A DNA stretch of 64,000 nt, from the NCBI GenBank assembly GCA_037176705.1, contig CM073890.1, positions 98,074,591 to 98,138,590 on the forward strand, written 5' to 3'. This document shows positions 1 to 11,492 of this stretch, piece by piece. Position numbers and translations under genes: made by a program. The notes below the pieces were generated by a model, which was given only the letters and a program-made list of their open reading frames with translations, did not search any database and was not told the DNA's origin. Positions within the stretch are counted from its first letter, which is position 1, and every line of letters begins with the position of its first letter. The stretch is from Molossus alvarezi (taxonomy: Eukaryota > Chordata > Mammalia > Chiroptera > Molossidae).

Positions 1-502
1 AAACAACTGATCTAAAACTTATATTGAACCACAAAAAAAACCTTGAATATTCATAGCAATCTCAAGAAAGAAGAAGAAAATTGGAAGTATGCTACCAAAT
101 CTCAAACTATGCTACAAGGCGATTGTAATCAAAACAGCATGATACTAGCACAAAAACAGACACCTAGATCAGTGAAACAGAATTAAAAGTTCAGAAATAA
201 ACCCACACCTAAAAGAGGCAAGAACATGCAATGGGATAAAATCAGTGTATCTAATAAATGGTGTTGGGAAAATTGGACAGATATGTACAAAAAAAATTAA
301 ACTAGATCACCTCCTTACAACCATATACAAGAATAAACTCAAAATGGATTAAAGAATAAAATGTATAACTCAAAACCATAAAACTTCTAGAAGACAACAT
401 AGGCAGGAAATTCTCTGACATTTCTCTTAGCGGTATTTTTTCTGACAAGGAAAACAAAAGAGAAAACAATAAACAGGGACTGCATCAGACTAAAAAGTTT
501 CT
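1..502 (+). mobile_element. L1 LINE fragment, ORF2 reverse-transcriptase C-terminal part (decayed)
   Basis: The sense strand follows the mammalian L1 ORF2 segment downstream of the RT core. Recognisable blocks include a tract close to CAAGGCTACAGTAACCAAAAC (near 113), AATAAATGGTGTTGGGAAAA (near 255), GATCACCTCCTTACAACC (near 305), AAAATGGATTAAAGA (near 342) and CATAAAACTTCTAGAAGA (near 378). The ACTAAAAAGTTTCT block at the right edge is the usual continuation. Frameshifts and stops prevent a long ORF, so this is a dead copy. The element starts outside the window. At about 502 it stops abruptly against an oppositely oriented L1 segment. Confidence 0.85.
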
Positions 503-2600
503 CTTCCAAATCACTGATTTGATCTTCTGCTTCATCTAATACGCTGTTTATTCTTTCTAGTGTATTCATTTCAGTTATTGTATTTTTCATTTGTGACTGG
601 TTTTGTTTCGTGGTTTCCATGTTCTTTTTTTATGCTTACTATCTCTTTGTTGAAGTTGTCATTGAGTTCATTGATTCTTCCCCTAATTTCCTTGAGCATC
701 CTAACAACCATTGTTTTGAACACTATCTGAGTTCAAAAGTTTGCTTGCCTCCATTTCGTTTGGTTCTTTTTCTGGGGATTCCTCCTGTTCTTTCATTTGG
801 GACATGTTTTATTGTCTCCCCATTTTGGCTGCCTCTCTTTATTTGATTCTGTGTATTTCTGCTGTCTTTCCCAGGCTTGGTATGGTGGTCTGATACAGTA
901 GTTGTCCTGTGAGGCTTAGTGGCGCAGTCTCTCTGATCACCTATGTTGGGTACTCTAGGAGTATCTCTTAGGTGAGTTATGTAAACTCTCTTGATGTAGT
1001 TGAGTTCTGATTGCTGTTGGCCCATCTGTAGGTGGGATTGACATTCAGGTTGGCTGACAGTGAGCATTGACCTTGTCCACGATTTACAAGCATCTGTGTG
1101 GGGGCTGACCCCATGAAGTTGCATTCTCCCCAGCAGGGTCTGGTGCCTGCTGAGATCACACTTTGGGGTTATAGCTTATGGTGCTAACTGGGTCATGAAC
1201 TAATATGGTCTGAAGCCAGCCACCAAGTGTGTTGGTTCAGGGATCTCTTGGAAAGGACATGGTGAAAGTCAATGTCAAATGCTCCCTGTGGCATGCCCTG
1301 GGCTACCTATTAGGAGCTACAACGTTATCCTTGGTTGGGGGCTGCCCATGCTGGACCTGGGTCCATGTGGAAGCGGACAAGTTATATACTGAGGCCTGCT
1401 TCCACCATACTGGGCCTGGGGTAGGTCAGGAAAAAGTTCCAAGGAATTCTAAGATCCACCTCCCCTGCCAGCTGTCTGTTAGGCATAGCCGCTAAAAGAG
1501 CTTCTGGCCATACATGGTTTGTTTGAGGCAGGTTCTCAGTGAGTCACCAGAGAGGGGCAGGTGGTATTCACCAGGTTAATACAGATTCAAACTTGGTGCC
1601 AGTACTGGGTCTGAGGCCACTCACAGTACCCCAAGGCCAGCTGCCACCTACCTACCCAGGTCCGGCAGACCTTTGTGGTATTTTGGGGTCTCAGGGAGAC
1701 ATCAGGGTGGAGCTAGTAGGGTTCTTCAGGCTAAAGCAGATTAAGAACTGGCTCTGCACAGGAATGGTGGGGTTTGTCAGGGGAGGGGAGGGTGGGGCAG
1801 AAATGGCCTTCACCCTACAGCCACACAGCTCAGGCTCTCCCTGTATTTCTGACGCCCGCTCTGACTTTGTCCAGGTTTCCTTTAGAATTATTCAAGAAAG
1901 ACAGCAACAGGGACCCAGGCTGCCTATAGCAGCAGATTCCTCTGCAGGGTGTGATCTTGGCAGGGTGGTGCCTCAGGGTGTTGGGAGGGCAGGACTAGTG
2001 CATTTCCCCAGGCTGATACCACTTGGAGGGGAGTGCTCCACCCAGGACAGATGGAGTTTGTGGGTGGTGTGAAGGAGGGACTCAGCATAGGGACATCTGT
2101 GACTGTTCCTCCAACCCTTCCCCAAGCCACACAGCCCAAACTCTCCCTGTGTGACTCCGGTCATGTCTGAGCTGCCCCCTCCACCGGAACCCAGGGGAGT
2201 ATCTGTGAGTGAGATTTTGCGCACTGGCCCTTTAAGAGGCACCCGGCTTTCCAGAAGTCTCCAGTTTTATCCTACTGAATATAATCCCTGTTGATTTTCA
2301 TAGCCAGATGTTGTGCTGGATCCTCTTCCCTGTACTGGTGCTCTAGGCTATGGAGCCTGGCGTGGGCTTGAGGTCCCAGCTCCACAGGGGGGATCTTTGC
2401 AGCTGCGATATCCCTCTGATTCTCGGCTGCCACGTGTGGGTATGGGACCCGCTCTTCTCTGCCATTCCCACCAGTCTCTATGTGGCTTTCTTACCTACCA
2501 GACTGCTGTTCGGCCAGTCCTCAGATGGTTACCCAGGTTGATTGTTCTATAATTTCGCTGTGATTCTAGTTTGGTCCTGGGAGGAGGTGAGTGTAACTCC
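503..2600 (-). mobile_element. L1 LINE 5' end: 5'UTR plus N-terminal ORF1, antisense, truncated in ORF1
   Basis: On the minus strand, 503-620 encodes an ORF1p-like coiled-coil stretch (MKNTITEMNTLERINS, then DEAEDQISDLEEKL), the pattern of the L1 ORF1 coiled coil. Upstream on that strand (about 860-2600) is a long GC-richer segment, quite unlike the AT-rich flanks, that fits an L1 5'UTR/promoter. The element lacks the rest of ORF1, ORF2 and a 3' end. The plus-strand frame at 1539-2072 (177 codons) is antisense to this 5'UTR and is not a gene. The right boundary near 2600 is where sequence returns to AT-rich unique DNA. No target-site duplication could be assigned. Confidence 0.75.
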
Positions 2601-2609
2601 ATCCTGAAT

Positions 2610-3094
2610 TTTCCATTTCAAAATCTTAAAATGTCTAAGTACTTGACACTTCCTGCTTGAATAACATTTAAGCTGGTTTACGTATTCTAAATTGTTTTAA
2701 CGCTTCTCTAATTAGTCAGGATTTAGAAGTAGTCTGGACGCTAGTTTCTCCTCTATACTCTGGTATGAAATTTCACCACTGATGACTGTGTTTACAATTT
2801 CAGTTTGGTTTCTGTCTTTGGTTGCCAGAATATTGTGACCCTGAGCTATATATTCAGATTATAATACAAAAAACTTTTTTCTAAGGAGATGACTTTGGAA
2901 AGTAACTTTAATTCCTTCGGATTTTTACTTTAATTGGTAGAGACTATTTTTGCAATAAAAGAGGGGAAAGGGAGTCATTTTACGATCATTGTGATCGTAG
3001 TGCTAAACACGGTACATCAAACATCGTTATTTCAAGGAACTACAGCAAAGAAATGCAGTTCGTGAATAACGTCGTGCCATTATAGCACTGATGA
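2610..3094. other. Unique AT-rich DNA, no feature seen
   Basis: I see no ORF, repeat family or splice-like structure here. A short inverted repeat TTACGATCATTGTGATCGTAG lies near 2980-3000. Confidence 0.4.
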
Positions 3095-3425
3095 GAAGAG
3101 AAATCGATTCCCAGCCTGGACCACACTGTCTCTGTGGAGTTCACACATTCTCCTCATACCTGCCTGAGTTTTCTCTGGGTGCTCTGGTTTCCTCCTCTAT
3201 CTTAAAAATGTGCATGTTCGGTTAACAGGCATGTCTAAAGTGTCCCAGTCTGAGTGAGCACGCGTGTGTGTGCATGTGTGCGTGTGCGTGTGTGTGTGTG
3301 TGTACCAATGAGAGAAGGAGCTCTATCTAGGTAGGTTCCCCCCTTGTGCTCTGAGCCATAGGGAGAATCTTTGGCCACCTGTGACCCTGAACTGGAATTG
3401 TGGGTTGGAAATTTTTTTCTTCCTT
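3095..3425 (+). repeat. LINE 3'-tail-like repeat (L2/CR1-type), containing a (TG)n tract
   Basis: The order of blocks is that of an old LINE 3' tail: TGTGGAGTTCACACATTCTC, TTTCTCTGGGTGCTCTGGTT, GTTAACAGGCATGTCTAAAG, then a TG-rich stretch (3259-3303), GTAGGTTCCCCCCTTGTGCT and CTGTGACCCTGAACTGGAAT. This 'cut-off tail' resembles L2/CR1-type elements in vertebrates. I cannot name the mammalian family with confidence. Confidence 0.5.
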
Positions 3426-4566
3426 ATTTTCATTCAACTTTCTTAAGTGTAAATGTTGCTCATGTGTTTAATATTTAATATTTTAAATATGTTTAATATT
3501 AGAAGTACTTGGGGTCTTTATTTAGAATTTTGGTGATGTTTTTGTGACCAGAAATATGCCTAGGAACTTGACTCTTACTTATGTGGTAAAATTGTTTCCC
3601 TCATTTGTTGACATCTCAAGCTTTGACTCATTGGCCCCCTGAAAACTCCAGACTAATAATGGAAAACACTCAATAAATAGTGAGAAAACAATTATGAATG
3701 AACAAATGTGCAAGCTTAGTATTACCATGCAAACCCCTTGAACAACTCTAATTTTAATCAGTAAATCTGAGTTTCAAATTTTGAACACGCCTCAGACTAC
3801 GGGTTGAGACAGTTCAAGGTAGTAATGACCATCTTTTTTTCAAAGTCTTATTTTAATTAAAACTATCTGAATACTTTTTTCATAATATGACAATCACACA
3901 GAAATCTAGTTGAGAGTACATTTATTACAGAATTAGTTACAATAAAAAATAACCAAAATGTTGAGCATTATAGTATTGTGCAAATATTAATAATGTTGAA
4001 TATCAATTTTCTACATTTTTACATTTGATATATAAATAAAATTAAATGACTTTAAAAATTAAATGTATTTGAGAATTTGTCCTTTGTATAAAGTGACTTT
4101 TCTTCCAACTTTTTTATTAGAACTGCTAATGATATCCTACATGACATGGGAATCAATCAACCAACTCGTCCACACTTAACACAATAAGGGTTGGCCAGAC
4201 ACTGATTTCTGAGTTAGATGCTGTAGGATTACTGTTGTTCAAAACATGATCTAGCCTTTTTGGAACTTAGAACCAGGTTGGAAGGGAAAAAAAATCACAA
4301 AATAATAGAAAATTATTGTAAAACCTGGATAAATAATGAATTGACTAGATCTGACCAATTTAAGAGTGCTCACTGGGGCTTGAAGTGAAGTAAGGTTAGG
4401 GAAAGAAAAGATGAGTCAGTGTTACAAAATTTAGAGAGTCAGAGATAAGGTATAGACTGTTAACATGTCCAGCCAATGACTATCTTGTTTTATTATTATT
4501 TCTAAGGTGTTTTTTTTACTTGTATTGACATGTGACATGGACACTTGCTCATCATATTACATAGTT
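3426..4566. other. Unique AT-rich DNA, no gene seen
   Basis: No coding region is supportable. The AATATTTAATATTTTAAATATG stretch near 3468-3490 is simple AT palindrome sequence. A possible L2/MIR tail (CTCAATAAATAGTG, then AATGAACAAATG) lies near 3669-3705 but is too short to call. Confidence 0.4.
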
Positions 4567-4578
4567 TATAATATTTTT

Positions 4579-4788
4579 TCTTTATTTATTTTAGAGAGCG
4601 AGAAAGTGAAAGGGAGAGAGAGATAGAAACATTGATGAGAGAGAACATCGACTGGCTGCCTCCTGCATGCCCCCCGCCCCCACTGGGGATTGGGCCCACA
4701 ACTTGGGCATGTGCCCTGACTAGGAATTGAACCGGCGACCTCTTGGTGCATGGGTTGATGCTCAACCACTGAGCCACACCAGCTGGGC
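4579..4788 (-). mobile_element. VES-type bat SINE (tRNA-derived)
   Basis: The reverse complement begins AGCCCAGCTGGTGTGGCTCAGTG (A box), continues GGTCGCCGGTTCAATTCC (B box), then the GGCACATGCCC, GCATGCAGGAGGCAGCC and AACATTGATG body blocks, and ends in a CT-rich tract and an A-rich tail. An imperfect target-site duplication, TATAATATTTTT (4567-4578) versus TATAACATTTTA (4789-4800), marks the insertion. Open frames of 63-67 codons across it are repeat-derived. Confidence 0.93.
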
Positions 4789-4934
4789 TATAACATTTTA
4801 TGTATTGCCCAACATTCCATCATCTGCCATGTCAGCAGTAATCATTGTCATAAACTATTAAATGGTTTTGAGAAGATAATTACTTAACAGAGTGCACCAA
4901 CTAGCAGAATTATCAGTGTACACAGAAATACACA

Positions 4935-5290
4935 GCAGTGGTGATTCATTTCTTCAATTTATTGAGCACCTATTGTGTGCCAGGTGCTTGGTGGGTGCTG
5001 GCAAGGCAGAACTGAAAGAAAAAGAGCAAACTCCCTGTAATTATGGAGTCTACATTTTATAATGGAAGTAGATAACAAACAATATTGTAGGTAAATTATA
5101 CAGTGTGTTAAATAACGGGGGGAAAGGAAGAAGGTGGTGTAAAAATGTCAAGGGGAGGATAAAAATTGTTGGTGAGGTGGGCAGGGACGGCCTCATTGAG
5201 GATGTAACTCTTGATTAAAAACCTGAGAGACCTGAGGAGCTAGCCATGCGTGTATCTGGGAGAACATTCTGGGCCAGAGGAACAGAAGGC
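4935..5290 (+). repeat. Ancient mammalian interspersed repeat (MIR/L2-related, family unassigned)
   Basis: It opens with TTTATTGAGCACCTATTGTGTGCCAGGTGC, a hallmark of mammal-wide ancient repeats. It continues in the usual order: a block resembling 'CCCTGCCCTCATGGAGTCTACATT', 'GGCAGGGAAGGCCTCATTGAGGATGT', 'GACCTGAGGAG' and 'AGCCATGCG…ATCTGGGAGAACATTC'. Divergence is high, consistent with a pre-bat insertion. Confidence 0.6.
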
Positions 5291-5299
5291 TGTCTCCTC

Positions 5300-7186
5300 C
5301 CCCAGCAGTGTCTGCCCACACAAGGCTTACACTTCCTTCCATTCAAGGAGAAAGTAGGGGGCAAAAGCAAACTCTCATTGCTTGGAGAAGAAAAAAGACT
5401 TTGCCTTAACAGTCCTGTCATTACTGTATTCTAAATACTATGTTTCTATATCTAACCATTCCAGTATTTTAAATGAAGTACCATTCCATGCTGACCATCA
5501 AAGTTTTACTGAAAGCTTTTTCTAGATACTATGACAAACAGTACTTTTTCTTCATGAGTTTGCTTAGTATAGTATAGAGGGAAGATTAAATTGATGAGAA
5601 AAATTTGTAATAGCAACCTGGAGAGACTTGGGCTGACATTAGATGCATTTTTATTAGGAGCGAGAACAACCCAGTTCAACGTTTGCCTCAAGACTCGGCT
5701 ATTCCCAAAACGTTCACTCACTAGACAGCGGGGGCTAACCCAGTTAAGTGTTGTTTGTGTGGAATGACTTGATTATAGAACTGTTAGAAAGCAATTGTTT
5801 TTGCTTAATGCTGATAACCCCCCCAAACAAAAAGCGGGGTTAAAACATATGTTATGCTTTCTTTTGAAGGTTATATAGTCTCTGCCATATGCTTGGCAAT
5901 TCTGATCGTATACGTGAGAAAAGATAATCTTAGTTTTGCTTAAGTGTGGCTGCAAACCAAAAATAATTATGATTATGTAAATAGCCTGTTGAATGTGCCA
6001 AACAGCCTTAGTTAACATATGTATGATTAAAATACATAATGGCAGATATGATGCATGACTTTAACCTACTCTCATTCCAAAATATTTCTATTACAATTAG
6101 AAAATGTATATTTACTATTATATTAGATTTACAAAACAGATTTTTCTCTGTAAAGCAATCTGATGACTGTGCATGGGCATTTTGAAACGAAGTTTGACAT
6201 AGTAATATTTTCATCCTTTTTGGGGATCTAACCCTAGTGCTGGACATGCACGTACTTTCACTTCTCACGTTACAGCACCAAATACAACCTGCACAGAGAT
6301 CACTCTTTCAGATCCAAACACCTGCAATTATGAATTGAGTCCAAAATATGGGCATTACATAGTTATATTTCATGGATGTACCACAATGGTTGGCTTGTAG
6401 ATCTGTGGAGCACATATTTTCAAATTGCTGCTCTGTTTCTCATACCTTAATGTCTTTGAAATGTATCTAGCTTTCCTTATGTTCTGTTGCAGTGTTTTGT
6501 TTTAGTGTCAACATCATCATTTAATTGATCTCTTCAAGTGACTTAAACATGTTATAAGATGAATAAAATTCAGGTTTCCCGTTAATAAAACAGCTTTCCC
6601 TTCAGAGATGTTATCAGACATGTCTGTTCATAAATTTTAACTTTAAAAGAAGAGAATGTTTCCTAAGGAGGAAAACATTTTTGATAGCATTAAATGTATA
6701 CCTATAGTCATGCAGAAATCAGATTGCTTTGGAGACTTCCCTCTTTCCTCAGGACATGGCTCAGGACACGTGATAGACTTAAATAAGGCGAAGCTGAGAT
6801 GCATCCAGTGCACATCTCAAATGTGTGTTCTCTGGGACACGTGTCACTCGCCTTCTCTGTCAAGTTTGTGAAACAATGGGTATTATCTCCTTCCTTGTGA
6901 AATACTGTAATTCTCAGTATGTTTTCAAGGTTCTGATGACTCCTGCAGTAAAGAAATCTGATTATCATTCCTTAATACAATGATTGCCACAGGTACTTGC
7001 TAAGGAAATTTTTTTTTTTTTTGCATCAGACAAATTAACATGTTCTGAACTAGTGTTTCCTGGAGTAAAATGCTGCTAAAATATCTTAGTAGTTGTTACT
7101 AGAATGAAATCCATGTCCAATTAACAAAGCGATTTTCAGTTTTGTAAAACTTCAGTGGACGTCTTGATGCTGGAGGAGCCTGGAGG
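5300..7186. other. Unique DNA without a supportable gene
   Basis: Several 60-86 codon frames occur on both strands, but none has a recognisable domain, compositional signal or splice context. A T13 run sits near 7010-7022. No repeat family was recognised. Confidence 0.4.
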
Positions 7187-7187
7187 G

Positions 7188-7483
7188 CAATGATTTTCAA
7201 CCTTTGTCATCTCATGGCATGTATAAACTAATAACTAAGATTCTGCGGCACACCAAATATGTACTTTGTGCCAGCTGACATAAAATAGGTATAATTTTGA
7301 TTCATTCATATAGATAGGATAGCTATTGTTGGGTTGGCTGTTGTCATTTTTTTTTTTTTTTTTTTTGACAATCTAAGGGAAAAGAGGTCAGTGCCCTTGA
7401 CTAAATACTGAGGTATTGCATGTTTTAAAAAATTTTGCAGCACACGGGTATGCCTGCTGTGGTACACCAGTTGAAAATTGCTG
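7188..7483. mobile_element. Non-autonomous hAT DNA transposon (MITE)
   Basis: The ends are inverted: CAATGATTTTCAACC at the left and the complement-like AGTTGAAAATTGCTG at the right, matching the CAGYGRTTYTCAACC-type hAT terminal repeats. Both ends contain 'GGCACACC / GGTACACC' subterminal blocks. The 296-bp body has no transposase and includes a T16 run. Flanking 8-mers (CTGGAGGG, ATCTTTTA) do not match, so the target duplication has decayed or the ends are slightly misplaced. Related MITEs are common in vesper bats. Confidence 0.75.
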
Positions 7484-7689
7484 ATCTTTTAGAAATGAGT
7501 AGAGAATAGTAATTGACTACTTATAAAACAATATACTTAGAACATATTTTAAGATCCAGCATCTTTGGAATTTGTCAGGATCACTTTGGAGCAGGCAATG
7601 AAATATATATTTCAGACTTTGGGTTCATTGAAGATATGCTGACTTTATGGAGAGAAATGTAGGTAATAGAATTGGCCTTAACTGTGAGA

Positions 7690-8066
7690 GGGGTTAGTAA
7701 TTTCTTGGGGCCTCAAAGCTCTTTAAACCCCAACCTGTCTTGTTCATATCCTATCACTCGTTGAAATGCCAACCCTAGAGCTCACCACCTCCCACCTAAA
7801 TCAATCAAAACAGCCCTGCCATTTTCTATCCCATGACTTTGCTCAGGGTTTTCCTCTTCCCAAACTGCCTCAGCCATCACCCATCAGAATCCTTCACCAC
7901 CTTCAAATGATCCTGCTACTCCATCACACCTTCTCATTTTCTCCATGGTGGACAGGCATTTGTCCAAGCCTCTGCAAGGCAGTCCAAATTGACTCTTCCT
8001 TTCTCTGCCTCTCAATAGGCATTTGCTTGCCTCTTTGTTATAAGACATTCTGTAAGGACTGCTTTT
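7690..8066 (+). repeat. Decayed L2 LINE segment
   Basis: The pyrimidine-rich sense strand shows blocks in L2 3'-end order: 'CATGACTTTGCTCAGGGTTTTCCTCTTCCCAAACTGCCT', then 'AGAATCCTTCACCACCTTCAAATGATCCTGCTACTCCATCACACC'. These correspond to the L2 motifs around 'TTTGCTCATGCTGTTCCC…' and 'CTTCAGGACTCAGCTCA…'. The 100-codon frame at 7766-8068 is an accident of this composition. Confidence 0.5.
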
Positions 8067-9189
8067 GAGAAACGTGGATCAATAGTATAGCAACATCACT
8101 TCATGATCATAGACTATGTTTCTCTTCACATAGCGTCTTTTGAGTAGGTACTCAATTGAATGGCAGGGCAACTTGAAAATTAGTCTTTATCATCTTTTTT
8201 ACGTTGGGAAAGTCACATGAAAAACAGATTGAACATCACTTTCTGAGTTTCTGTTTATTAGCTTACTTACTGAAATAACATCAGATGGGCTACTTTACAT
8301 GTAAATAAGGAATTTCTTTTTTTAGAACCAGGCATGTTTGATGTATTTTCTCATATATTACATATTGTCACTTGATTCTGGCCACTTTTCAGCTGTTTGA
8401 ATTTTTGTTTTTTAATTTGCAAAGTAATATGATACATAACACTACATGGTCAGTTTTTGGTTTCTTACTGCTTTGAGCTATGGTTCCTTTTCCTTTTGTT
8501 TTTATAGTTCGAACTGTGTCGTTTTTTAATTCTCTACTTTTAAATAATGTCACATGTGAAAAAAAATAGTTTGACAAATACTGCAGAAATTCCTTATGGT
8601 TTTGAACTAGCTTCCCCAAATGTTAACATCATATTGTGTGACTGGGATACACTTTTGAAAACCAGGAAATGAACGGTGAAACAATTCTATTAAATACTCC
8701 ACAGACGAGTCAAGTTTCCTTCCTTGTCTCACAAAGGTCCTTTTTCTTGGTTCAGGATCCAGTCCCCTAATCACCTTAGCCTCCTCCATGCTGAAATCAG
8801 TCTTTCTTTGACTGCCATGACCTGCCACTCATAGAAGGAACACTAGCCAGTTACTTCGTAGAATGTCAGTTTTAGGTTGTCTGATGTGCAAGCAGCATCA
8901 TTTCCTTTGAGAAGCATATTCAGAATCTTAGGACTATTTGTGAGGATTGTTTGGGTGGAAAAACATTTGTTTCTCTTAATGCTTTGTTGAATTATAGCCT
9001 TCCTTTCCATGTGGTAAGAGGAGATATTTTAGAGGTTTTTTAAAAACTCAAAGAATGTCTTACATTTCTTCTTTGTAGGTGGTTTTATTTGTATTGTTTA
9101 TTTGAAAGAGTTATAATGAGATCATGTTCCAAATCTCAGTAAAGTCTCTGTTGACATGAATATGCTTTTATAAAAATACTTTTTAAATA
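8067..9189. other. Unique DNA, no gene seen
   Basis: I could support no repeat, RNA gene or exon here. The minus-strand frames at 8389-8619 and 8607-8828 lack any family signature. Confidence 0.4.
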
Positions 9190-9202
9190 TGAAAGTTTTT
9201 TT

Positions 9203-9431
9203 TTATCCTCATCCGAGGACATTTTTCCATTTTTTGTTCAGATAGAGTGGGAGAGAGAGAGAGAGAGAAACATCCATGTGAAAGGGTCACATGAAGTGGT
9301 TGCCACCCGCACGACCCAACCAGGGCCTGTGACAAACTGCAACCGAGGTACATGCCCTTAGCGGGAACCGAACCTGGGTCTCTCTGGATTGCAGGCCAAT
9401 GCTCTAACTGCTGAGCCAAATCGGCCAGGGC
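9203..9431 (-). mobile_element. VES-type bat SINE, subfamily with TCCTCGGATGAGGATAAA tail
   Basis: The minus strand reads AGCCCTGGCCGATTTGGCTCAGCAG (A box), CCAGGTTCGGTTCCCGCTA (B box), GGGCATGTACCTCGGTTGCAG, GGTCGTGCGGGTGGCAACC, a GA/CT-rich block and the 3' tail GATGAGGATAAA. The target duplication TGAAAGTTTTTTT (9190-9202) is matched at 9432-9444. This tail type recurs at 45.7, 49.3, 49.5 and 57.0 kb. Confidence 0.92.
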
Positions 9432-9699
9432 TGAAAGTATTTTTTAATTCGCACGCATTACTTATATTTGTCTTTCTTTCTTTTTCTTGGTAATCAGTAG
9501 TAGTAATAAACAACTCAAGATGCCGAAATTTAATTGTTCGAGGTGACCTATTCATTGCCTTGGCTGGAAAATCAGATTTCATTGATGCACCTCTTCAATG
9601 GACATCAATCACAGAGAAACCACATTTAAAATATGTACTTTAAACATTCTTGTTAAAGATTTTTTTTTTTTTTATGTATTTGCCTTCATCCTCTCTGTT

Positions 9700-10770
9700 T
9701 TCTAATATGCTTTCCTCTCTGGAAAAATTTCCCCACCCTGCTTTTTCCCCTAACTTCTCCATGCATTGTAACATATTCTACATTGACCAGTTACCACACC
9801 CAAATTGCTGTTGGATTTTTCTCCCCACCACTTCATGGAAATTGCCCCCTCAGAGTGTCCAAATGACTTCCCAATAGCTAATTTTCTACTTGTGGACATC
9901 ATTGGACAATGTTGGCCATGCTCTTTTTTTATAAAACACTTACCTTCTCATATTATCACTTAGTTCTCCTGCTACTTCCCAGAATCTTTTTCCTCATTCT
10001 CATCTTCTCTAACTTGTGTTTATAATTTTTTATTGATTTTAGAAGAGAGGAAGGGTGAGAAAGAGAGAGAGAGAAACATCGATGAGAGAACATCGATTGG
10101 CTGCCTCCTGCATGCCCCCCACTGGGGATTGGGCCCAACCTCTTGGTGCATGGGTTGATGCTCGACCACTGAGCTGCACCAGCCAGGCTCTAACTTGTGT
10201 TTAAATACATATAAACATTCTATAGGTTTCTTCTCTCTCCTTACCATGCATAAACTTTGGGCTATCTCAGATCCTCAAATCCTTTTGGGAGCCTCAAATT
10301 TGGGATCTGAATTTCTCATAAGTACTTCAAACTCAACTAGCCATCAAACCAAAATTACCAATTCCTCTTTGAACATGACTTCTTATTTCTCCTAGCCCCA
10401 CTTCTGGAACTGAAATGAGGTTAAATCTACTCATTAGGTTTGCCCATCATGTACTTTGTTCTCTGCCTCCTAACCTAGAGAATTCTCTTAATCTGGATTT
10501 TTCTCCTTCTGTCTTTTCATGTTTGTACTTGCTGGTTTTTCATTTAAGTACAGTTCAAATAATACTTCACTGATGCCTACCCTGATAAACTTAAAAATAA
10601 TTAAAGGACTCTCATGTTTGTGATTAATTTTATTTCATAGTTTATTATTAGTTGTAGACATGTCTGTGTTGCTTTTCTCAATGGATTATAAATCCCCAGG
10701 TGATTGTTGTGGCCCTCTCAACCCAGTCCAGTGCAATACTGCTTACTGATCTGTTGAATTGACTTCAAAT
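9700..10770 (+). repeat. Long decayed L2 LINE, interrupted by a VES SINE
   Basis: Blocks appear in L2 ORF2-to-3'UTR order. AAATGACTTCCCAATAGCTA lies near 9864. A segment at 10320-10370 corresponds to 'GACACCTCAAACTCAACATGTCCAAAAC…'. 'AGTTCAAATAATACTTCACTGATGCCTACCCTGATAAAC' lies near 10552, and a tail with 'AAATCCCCAGG…CAGTGCAATACTG…TCTGTTGAATTGA' at 10690-10762. A SINE at 10023-10187 splits it, showing the L2 is older. No intact ORF remains. Confidence 0.6.
10023..10187 (-). mobile_element. VES SINE with internal deletion removing the B box
   Basis: The perfect 16-bp target duplication CTCTAACTTGTGTTTA lies at 10007-10022 and 10188-10203. The minus strand starts GCCTGGCTGGTGCAGCTCAGTGG (A box), then jumps from CACCAAGAGGTTGG straight to GCCCAATCCCCAGTGGGG. 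About 40 bp that contain the B box in sister copies are missing. The body (GCATGCAGGAGGCAGCC, AATCGATGTTCTC), the CT-rich block and the A-rich tail are intact. Confidence 0.93.
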
Positions 10771-11492
10771 GAATCACCCCTGATTTGTCATCGTTATTAT
10801 GGTTATTGGTTTTGTTTCATTTAGATTAGCCCTGCAAATAGTATGCTCATCCCAGGGATGATAATGCTGCACTGTAACACAGAGGTCATTGACATTTCTT
10901 TTTTCACTTCATTCATTCATTCATTCATTCATAATATGGGCAGGAAATATTAGAATGAAACTCACTGGGAGTCTCTTGAAAATAATGCATTTCCTCTCAA
11001 TCACTCAGAGTGATATCTGGTTCGGTAACTGTAGTAAAACGGTTTTTAGTGAAGCTCAAAATGCGAAGGCAGAAAAGATAATCACATTATTTGCCATTTA
11101 TTGTTGCTCCCTTAGTGATCCTCAGATCAAAAATGTATCTATTCTGACACTTCACTTCTGAAACTTAATGCTGTGTCTGGTTAATTTATCTAATGAAGAC
11201 CTCTTAGCACCTCAAATAGGTGCTTTAAAAACAACACCCAGCTGTCAGCCTAGGGACAAAAGAATCAATGCAAATCTAACACTTTTCAAAGGTGAATCTG
11301 CACGTGTTGATGTCTCAACAGCATTCAATAAAAATCAAGTGTTTTTAGAGACAATCTACTAATTTCCTAAATGTTTCTGGACCTAAATATCTTTAGAAAT
11401 ATTGAAAGTTTTAAAAATTGACCATTATTTTGGGAAATATCTGTATGTACATGCCTAAATTTAATATTTTATAATATACAAATATTTTTCAG

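Noticed and set aside
1539..2072. 177-codon plus-strand open frame, the longest in the window
   Set aside because: It is antisense to an L1 5'UTR; GC-rich sequence makes long chance frames, and no domain is visible.
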